From contig CAJTFX010000011.1 of NCBI GenBank assembly GCA_910575555.1, forward strand, positions 62,001 through 126,000: DNA of 64,000 nucleotides, given 5' to 3'. Source of the stretch: Lachnospiraceae bacterium (GTDB taxonomy: Bacteria > Bacillota > Clostridia > Lachnospirales > Lachnospiraceae). The notes below the pieces were generated by a model. The model saw nothing but the letters and a program-made list of their open reading frames with translations. It was not told the origin of the DNA and made no database searches. Positions 61,607-64,000 of the stretch are shown in pieces (positions within the stretch are counted from its first letter, which is position 1; each line of letters opens with the position of its first letter). The translations under genes were made by a program, and so were the position numbers.

Positions 61607-61753
61607 CTTTGGCCTCCTGTTTTTTATCAGTTCCTGGCTGAGTGAAACGCCGCGGCCCTACGAATGGAACTGTTCAAATTCTTTGAATTCAGAATAGCAT
61701 TTCAGGGGTGTGCTGTCAATGTGAAATCTTGCTCAGGAAGTGTTTTTCAGCAG

Positions 61754-61782
61754 TTGCAAAGTTTGGAAAATCCCTATATAAT
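61754..61782 (+). promoter_or_regulatory. Promoter of the exonuclease gene
   Basis: -35 TTGCAA (61754-61759), 17 bp spacer, -10 TATAAT (61777-61782). Its position rules out the longer in-frame start at 61708. Confidence 0.75.
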
Positions 61783-61809
61783 CAAGCTGTAACGGAAGGG
61801 AGAAAAGCA

Positions 61810-62484
61810 ATGGTAAAAAACAGAGGAAAACGGCTGACCAGATATGCAGAAGATTATGTGGTGTTTGATTTGGAGACTACAGGAGTTCGTCAGGGACTGG
61901 ATCGGATTATAGAGATATCTGCCGTAAAGGTGCGGGGCCATAAAGTAACGGAAGAATATACAACACTGGTAAATCCTGAAATGCATATTCCGAAAGGGGC
62001 CACGGCAGTCAACGGCATTACGGACGATATGGTAAGGGATGCGCCGAAGATGAAAGAGGCGGTGGAAGGATTTTTGGCTTTTATTGGAAACGATATTCTG
62101 GTGGGCCACAATATTCATACCTTTGATTTGAATTTTATCTGTGACGCAGCCATGGAAACCCTTGGGGCAGAAGTGAAAAACGATTACGTGGACACCTTAT
62201 ACCTGGCAAGAAAATGCCTGCCGCAGCTGTCCCATCACAGACTGGTGGATGTGGCGGAGCATTTCGGGCTCAGCACTAAGGGAGCCCACCGCGCCCTGAA
62301 CGACTGTATGATGAATCAGGGCAGCTATGAAGAACTGGGGAAAATCCTGCGGACCATGCAGCCGATATCTTCCGACGTCCGCTGCCCCCTCTGCGGTGGG
62401 GAGATGGTGAAGCGAAAAGGAAAATACGGGGAATTTTATGGATGCAGCAGTTTTCCAGGCTGCCGCGGGACCCGGAAATTATAG
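61810..62484 (+). CDS. DnaQ-type 3'-5' exonuclease with topoisomerase-type zinc ribbon
   Basis: 224 aa from the ATG at 61810. Residues ~14-175 form a DEDDh exonuclease: VVFDLETTG (motif I), VGHNIHTFDLNF (motif II) and GAHRALNDCMMN (motif III, His/Asp). The C-terminus carries a four-Cys zinc ribbon (CPLCGGEMVKRKG...YGCSSFPGC) of the type at the end of topoisomerase I, which binds single-stranded DNA. The pairing of the two domains, just upstream of topB, suggests a DNA-repair or decatenation-linked exonuclease. The end of the gene is part of a 39 bp duplication. Confidence 0.88.
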   Translation: MVKNRGKRLTRYAEDYVVFDLETTGVRQGLDRIIEISAVKVRGHKVTEEYTTLVNPEMHIPKGATAVNGITDDMVRDAPKMKEAVEGFLAFIGNDILVGHNIHTFDLNFICDAAMETLGAEVKNDYVDTLYLARKCLPQLSHHRLVDVAEHFGLSTKGAHRALNDCMMNQGSYEELGKILRTMQPISSDVRCPLCGGEMVKRKGKYGEFYGCSSFPGCRGTRKL

Positions 62485-62560
62485 CGGCTTTCGGGATTGC
62501 CGCAGAGCCGGAAAAACATATAGTTTTCCAGGCTGCCGCGGGACCCGGAAATTATAGCGG
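62449..62560 (+). repeat. 39-bp direct repeat spanning the exonuclease 3' end
   Basis: AGTTTTCCAGGCTGCCGCGG... ending TTATAGCGG occurs at 62449-62487 and 62522-62560 (period 73); a degenerate third copy follows to ~62592. The first copy includes the stop codon region of the exonuclease gene. Confidence 0.9.
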
Positions 62561-62601
62561 AATTTTAGGCTGCCCCAGGACCGGGAAGATAGGAGAATAT
62601 C

Positions 62602-62829
62602 ATGTTTGGAAGAAAGAAAAAGCAGCATTCGGAAATACAGCCTTATAATCCCATAAAGCAGACGCCTGTCATCCGTGCCAGCATTTGCACCGGAGAGCAG
62701 GTGGCCGGATTTAAGGATAAAGAAAGCGGGAAATTTGAGGAAGCCATGTTAATCCGGGGCGAAGGGGATTTGCAGGAGTTCTGCAGCCGTTTCGGAGTAA
62801 ACCGGGAAGATATTAAGAAAGTGTGGTAA
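62602..62829 (+). CDS. Small conserved-looking protein of unknown function
   Basis: 75 aa, ATG after TAGGAGAATATC. Starts MFGRKKKQHSEIQPYNP and continues with a compact alpha/beta-like sequence (VIRASICTGEQVAGFKDKE...EEAMLIRGEGDLQEFCSRFGV). I cannot name it, but good ribosome site, clean codon use and a 3 bp spacing to topB indicate a real gene. Any role would be guessed from the neighbouring DNA-processing genes. Confidence 0.7.
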   Translation: MFGRKKKQHSEIQPYNPIKQTPVIRASICTGEQVAGFKDKESGKFEEAMLIRGEGDLQEFCSRFGVNREDIKKVW

Positions 62830-62832
62830 GAG

Positions 62833-64000
62833 ATGAAATCATTAGTGATTGCAGAAAAACCAAGCGTGGGCAGGGATATTGCCAAAGTACTTGGATGCAG
62901 CAAAGCCGGCAATGGATTTATGGAAGGAAAAGACTATGTGGTAACCTGGGCCCTGGGCCATCTGGTGGAGCTTTCCGATCCGGAAAGCTACGGAGAACAG
63001 TGGAAAACCTGGAACATGGAAACGCTGCCCATGATGCCCCAGAAACTGGAAATCCAGGTGATAAAGAAAACCGGAAAACAGTACCAGACTGTAAAAACCC
63101 AGATGTACCGCAAGGATGTGGGCCAGATTATCATTGCCACAGACGCAGGCCGGGAAGGGGAACTGGTGGCCCGTTGGATTATTCAGAAAGCAGGGGTGAA
63201 AAAGCCAATGAAACGGCTGTGGATCTCTTCTGTGACCGATAAGGCCATCCGGCAGGGATTTGCCCATTTAAAGGACGCCGGGGAGTACCAGAAATTATAC
63301 GAAGCCGCCGTAGCCCGTGCCGAAGCAGACTGGCTAGTGGGGCTTAATGCCACCCGTGCCCTTACGGTCAAGCATAATGCGCAGCTTTCCTGCGGCAGAG
63401 TACAGACGCCTACCCTTGCCATTATTGCCGGGCGGGAGGCCCAGATTCGGGGATTTAAACCCCAGCCCTATTACAGCCTGAAGGTAAAGGGAAACGGAAT
63501 CTGGTTTCAATGGAGATCCGGGCAGAATCACACAACCACCGATTCCCGGGAGGAAATTGCCAGAATCAGCGATAAAGTGAGAAACAGCTCCGGCGTGGTG
63601 GAGGATGTGAAGAAAAAACAGCAGAAGTCTTACGCGCCCCTTTTGTATGATCTGACTTCTCTGCAGCAGGACGCCAACAGGCTCTATGGCTTTTCCGCCA
63701 AGCAGACTCTGGATTATATGCAGCGCCTCTATGAACATTATAAAGTGGTAACTTACCCCAGAACCGATTCCCGGTATCTGACCCAGGATCTTGTGGAAAC
63801 GCTGCCGGAGCGGATCAGGGCATGCCGGGGCGGAATTTATGGGCCGGTCTGCGCGAAGCTGCTGAAATCTTCTGTAAAGGGAAATAAATCTTTTGTGGAT
63901 GATAAGAAAGTGTCGGATCATCACGCCATTATTCCCACAGAACAGGGCATCAGCCTCAGTGAACTGGAATATGGAGAGCGGAAAATCTATGAACTGGTGG
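62833..64000 (+). CDS. topB: DNA topoisomerase III (3' end outside window)
   Basis: 389 residues visible from the ATG at 62833; the frame is still open at the window end. Type IA topoisomerase. Toprim domain: LVIAEKPSVGRDIAKVLG and IIATDAGREGELVARWI; then the core with EADWLVGLNATRALT and SCGRVQTPTLAII; the catalytic Tyr is in VVTYPRTDSRYL. The EF/Toprim layout and lack of a long N-terminal extension fit TopB rather than TopA. The missing part should contain the rest of the core and any zinc ribbons. Confidence 0.95.
   Translation, partial: MKSLVIAEKPSVGRDIAKVLGCSKAGNGFMEGKDYVVTWALGHLVELSDPESYGEQWKTWNMETLPMMPQKLEIQVIKKTGKQYQTVKTQMYRKDVGQIIIATDAGREGELVARWIIQKAGVKKPMKRLWISSVTDKAIRQGFAHLKDAGEYQKLYEAAVARAEADWLVGLNATRALTVKHNAQLSCGRVQTPTLAIIAGREAQIRGFKPQPYYSLKVKGNGIWFQWRSGQNHTTTDSREEIARISDKVRNSSGVVEDVKKKQQKSYAPLLYDLTSLQQDANRLYGFSAKQTLDYMQRLYEHYKVVTYPRTDSRYLTQDLVETLPERIRACRGGIYGPVCAKLLKSSVKGNKSFVDDKKVSDHHAIIPTEQGISLSELEYGERKIYELV

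Overview
This window looks like a chromosomal segment from a Lachnospiraceae-type member of the Clostridia. The inference rests on gene content: HprK, RapZ, WhiA, FtsEX, a type III glutamine synthetase, an ammonium transporter fused to a P-II domain, class II fructose-bisphosphate aldolase, an acyl-ACP thioesterase, CvfB and a BspA-like leucine-rich-repeat surface protein. Most genes lie on the + strand, have GGAGG-type ribosome sites and are tightly packed. No species can be named from the sequence alone. The first and last genes are cut by the window edges.

Region by region. 1-3400: end of an ABC-type ATPase coupled to a PD-(D/E)XK-like protein, then a divergent DNA-alkylation repair pair (ogt / alkD). 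3480-3720: three tandem ~78 bp repeats. 3757-6792: an XRE-type regulator divergent from a large LRR surface protein, with three copies of one inverted-repeat operator spaced 50-51 bp. 6831-6912: a long perfect-arm hairpin. 6958-10597: a three-gene operon of a dynamin-like GTPase, a two-TM protein and a triple zinc-ribbon protein. 10600-14000: a decayed mobile island (IS66 scraps, serine-recombinase scrap, an HD-domain gene, a small putative antitoxin with a frameshifted GNAT toxin, a deleted AAA-ATPase-like gene). 13974-14540: a Uma2-family gene. 14859-28664: housekeeping (pyrG, ftsH, uvrC, hprK, M18 aminopeptidase, murB, rapZ, whiA, lipid kinase, fba). 28800-34263: a nitrogen-assimilation locus (glnN, amt-PII fusion, degenerate-receiver protein) whose first two genes have related leaders ending in terminator hairpins. 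34352-40789: PBP1A, YigZ, tRNA-Gln, thioesterase, CvfB, CPBP protease. 40866-41684: a repeat island holding two inverted copies of a ~177 nt structured element with compensatory base changes. 41748-52990: YjfB, TrxB, an SH3/NlpC-P60 endopeptidase, a DnaA-box cluster, a TagA-like glycosyltransferase, YitT, a PucR-type regulator, FtsE, FtsX, CtpA, a FIST protein and a soluble MCP. 53044-57473: a TPP-riboswitch thiamin operon (thiC-thiW-thiM-thiE-thiD). 57553-64000: lipoprotein, NUDIX, deoxyinosine glycosylase, transmembrane MCP, exonuclease with a topoisomerase-type zinc ribbon, a small conserved ORF and the start of topB.

The items most worth follow-up are the structured repeat pair at 40866-41492, whose helices are supported by compensatory changes between the two copies; the GTPase/membrane/zinc-ribbon operon; the tri-operator regulator/LRR locus; the shared glnN/amt leader; and the DnaA-box cluster away from any dnaA gene. 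All calls come from reading the sequence; no database search was run.
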